NCBI GenBank assembly: GCA_038326995.1
Contig: JBBQKP010000188.1
Coordinates: 1 to 6,752 of the forward strand
Direction of reading: 5' to 3'
From: JBBQKP01 sp038326995
GTDB taxonomy: Bacteria; Planctomycetota; Phycisphaerae; Tepidisphaerales; Tepidisphaeraceae
DNA: 6,752 nt
In this document: positions 5,425 to 6,752 of the stretch, piece after piece
Layout of the letters: the number at the start of each line of letters is the position of its first letter
Position numbering within the stretch: position 1 is the stretch's first letter
Program-made: the position numbers and the translations under genes
Notes under the pieces: generated by a model
Databases searched by the model: none
Told to the model about the DNA's origin: nothing
Seen by the model: only the letters and a program-made list of their open reading frames with translations

Positions 5425-6696
5425 CTAATTGCCGGGGGTTTCTTCGCGAGAAAGAGGCTCTGAAGTGGCGGACTCTTGGACTGGCTCTTCGACAGGCGAC
5501 TCAACAGGCTCTTCGACTGGCACTTCCGCAGACTGTTCTGCAGCCACTTCCACGGGCGCTTCCACTGGCGCGTCCACCGGCGCGTCCACTGGCACTTCCA
5601 CCGGCACTATACCCGGCGGCGGAGTCGGGCGCGGGCCCTCGCCCTTCAAATACACGTCGATCGTCTTGTTGATGCCCGCTTCGTGCAGAAAATAAATCGC
5701 GGCGCGGCGATAATTCTCGACCGTCTGGCCCTTGTATTCGCCAAACAATTTGCCGTCGAGGAAAATCTCAAACTCCACCGGCTTGTTCCCCGCCGCCGAC
5801 GCATTACGAACGCTTTCGTTCTGTGCCTTCGATAGCAGTCGGTGCAGCTCCAAATGCGCCCCGGACATCGACGGGCCGGTGAAGATCTTCTTGACGACGG
5901 CCTTTCTGGGCTTGGTCGATGCGGACTTCTTCTTGGTCGTCACGACTTCGGGCTTCGCGTGGCTCGGCAAGTCTTCGGGAATGTACAAAATTCTCGCGCA
6001 CTTCGGGCACGAAACCATTTCGTCCTTCTTGTGCAGGCGATTGTAAATATCAACCACCAGCGAGATACCGCACGCACTGCAGGCGTATTCGTCGGCCTCG
6101 TCGTCGTAACGCTCGATCGCAGACATCGCGTCGCCTTCATATCGCGCCGCGACACGGTCGTAGATGGCGACGATCTTGGGAGTGAGCTTGCCTGCGGATT
6201 CATCGCGCGGACCTTTGAGAGACGCGATCTGCGAGGTGAGGTCCTTGACCTTCTGGTCGATCTCGCCCGACATTTTTTCGAGTTTGCCCTTGTCCACGCC
6301 GAGCCTTGCGACGAGATCGGTGTGAACGACCTTCTGCTTCTCGCTCGCGTCCATCGCGGCCAGGGCTTCGTCTCCCTTTTTATCGCGGTCGAGCTTCTGC
6401 GTGTTGATGTCCACGAGCAGGGCCTGATATTCCTTGGGGTTGGTCGCGTTGGTCTGACGCTCACGAAGCATGTTGATCTTCGCGTCAAGAATCTGAAGTT
6501 CCTGATCGAGATTCGCGGCCTTGGCGGCAAATTCGATGAACTTCTTCTCCGCCGCCATGAGATCAGTCTGCACCTGATCGGTTTTGGCGGCCTGTGCCCG
6601 AACATCGCGGGTCGCATTGTCAAGTTGACGCTGCGCACTGCGAAGGGCTTGATCGGACTCAAAAAACTGTGACAAGGCGGTGATCGTCGGACCCAC
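5425..6696 (-). CDS. Coiled-coil C4 zinc-ribbon protein with Pro-Val repeat tail
   Basis: The 423-aa product, probably cytoplasmic, starts with a long charged coiled coil (about residues 10-165) containing NPKEYQALLVDI (86-97), the EYQAL signature of the zf-RING_7 'C4-type zinc ribbon' family. The ribbon follows: CSACG at 206-210 and CPKCARILY at 230-238, so Cys206, 209, 230 and 233 should bind zinc. Known relatives (CT398, HP0958/FlgZ) are about 240-250 aa and end near the ribbon. This one adds a lysine-rich linker (254-271), an unrecognised segment with EFEIFLDGKLFGEYKGQTV (308-326), and 11 four-residue repeats of PVEV/PVDA/PVEE type (365-408). The start is GTG at 6696, supported by GGGAG at 6703-6707, six bases before it. 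A general role in protein or RNA binding is plausible but unproven. The gene converges on the membrane-protein gene. Confidence 0.85.
   Translation of the reverse strand: MGPTITALSQFFESDQALRSAQRQLDNATRDVRAQAAKTDQVQTDLMAAEKKFIEFAAKAANLDQELQILDAKINMLRERQTNATNPKEYQALLVDINTQKLDRDKKGDEALAAMDASEKQKVVHTDLVARLGVDKGKLEKMSGEIDQKVKDLTSQIASLKGPRDESAGKLTPKIVAIYDRVAARYEGDAMSAIERYDDEADEYACSACGISLVVDIYNRLHKKDEMVSCPKCARILYIPEDLPSHAKPEVVTTKKKSASTKPRKAVVKKIFTGPSMSGAHLELHRLLSKAQNESVRNASAAGNKPVEFEIFLDGKLFGEYKGQTVENYRRAAIYFLHEAGINKTIDVYLKGEGPRPTPPPGIVPVEVPVDAPVDAPVEAPVEVAAEQSAEVPVEEPVESPVEEPVQESATSEPLSREETPGN
5473..5604 (-). repeat. Eleven 12-bp tandem units coding the Pro-Val tail
   Basis: The DNA keeps a continuous 12-base period coding 11 tetrads (residues 365-408): PVEV, PVDA, PVDA, PVEA, PVEV, AAEQ, SAEV, PVEE, PVES, PVEE and PVQE. 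The five units at about 5546-5605 are closest to each other in sequence, such as gcgtccaccggc and gcgtccactggc, which suggests recent expansion. Those nearer the stop codon have drifted. Confidence 0.85.
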
Positions 6697-6702
6697 TCGT
6701 TG

Positions 6703-6707
6703 CTCCC
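6703..6707 (-). promoter_or_regulatory. Ribosome binding site setting the GTG start of the zinc-ribbon gene
   Basis: GGGAG on the minus strand lies six bases before GTG at 6696. This good site supports the non-ATG start, which also precedes the coiled coil with only a short N-terminal extension. Confidence 0.65.
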
Positions 6708-6752
6708 GTGTACTTAGAAAACTGCTGTTTTGAACTGGAATTTGCCTCTGGC

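Noticed and set aside
5337..5672. Plus-strand open frame across the inverted repeat
   Set aside because: It translates repeat DNA and the antisense of the Pro-Val tail into a low-complexity Leu/Pro/Arg peptide with no ribosome site.
5842..6672. Long plus-strand open frame opposite the zinc-ribbon gene
   Set aside because: It mirrors the coiled-coil codons on the other strand, shows no domain, and conflicts with a well-supported minus-strand gene.

Overview
The window looks like ordinary chromosomal DNA from a free-living, moderately GC-rich bacterium. Several proteins remind me of families common in Planctomycetota: an exported CPFV-type redoxin ending in GCSVKY, a membrane protein with an SWTWCIGMYLPILLVRDYG start, and weak or absent Shine-Dalgarno sites before some genes. 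That assignment is an inference from remembered family patterns and has not been searched. There are no tRNA or rRNA genes, CRISPR arrays, transposase genes or phage genes.

Layout, left to right. (1) About 280 bases with no convincing gene lead into purA (+), which encodes adenylosuccinate synthetase for AMP synthesis. (2) A strong hairpin separates purA from two convergent minus-strand genes. These encode exported thiol proteins: a redoxin/TlpA-like protein with one active-site cysteine plus a C-terminal cysteine, and upstream of it a stand-alone protein resembling the N-terminal periplasmic domain of DsbD/ScsB. (3) A 175-base divergent intergenic region carries a credible sigma70-like promoter for the DsbD-like gene. 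(4) Two plus-strand genes follow: a hotdog-fold (DUF4442/PaaI-like) protein and a 12-segment membrane protein of unknown function. (5) A 179-base intergenic region between convergent genes holds an exact 19-bp inverted repeat, each arm of which contains a smaller palindrome, and a second perfect hairpin. (6) A minus-strand gene encodes a coiled-coil plus C4 zinc-ribbon protein, with an unrecognised small domain and an 11-unit Pro-Val tetrapeptide tail added. Its GTG start lies 56 bases from the window edge.

How the genes relate. The only functional grouping I can argue for is the minus-strand pair, since both products appear to be exported and to work by cysteine redox chemistry. purA, the hotdog/membrane pair and the zinc-ribbon gene look like unrelated neighbours. 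The points most worth a second look are two substitutions in normally conserved nucleotide-contact positions of PurA, the DsbD N-domain without its membrane partner, the REP/BIME-like inverted repeat, and the unusual C-terminus of the zinc-ribbon protein. I did not find clear evidence of a new multi-gene system.
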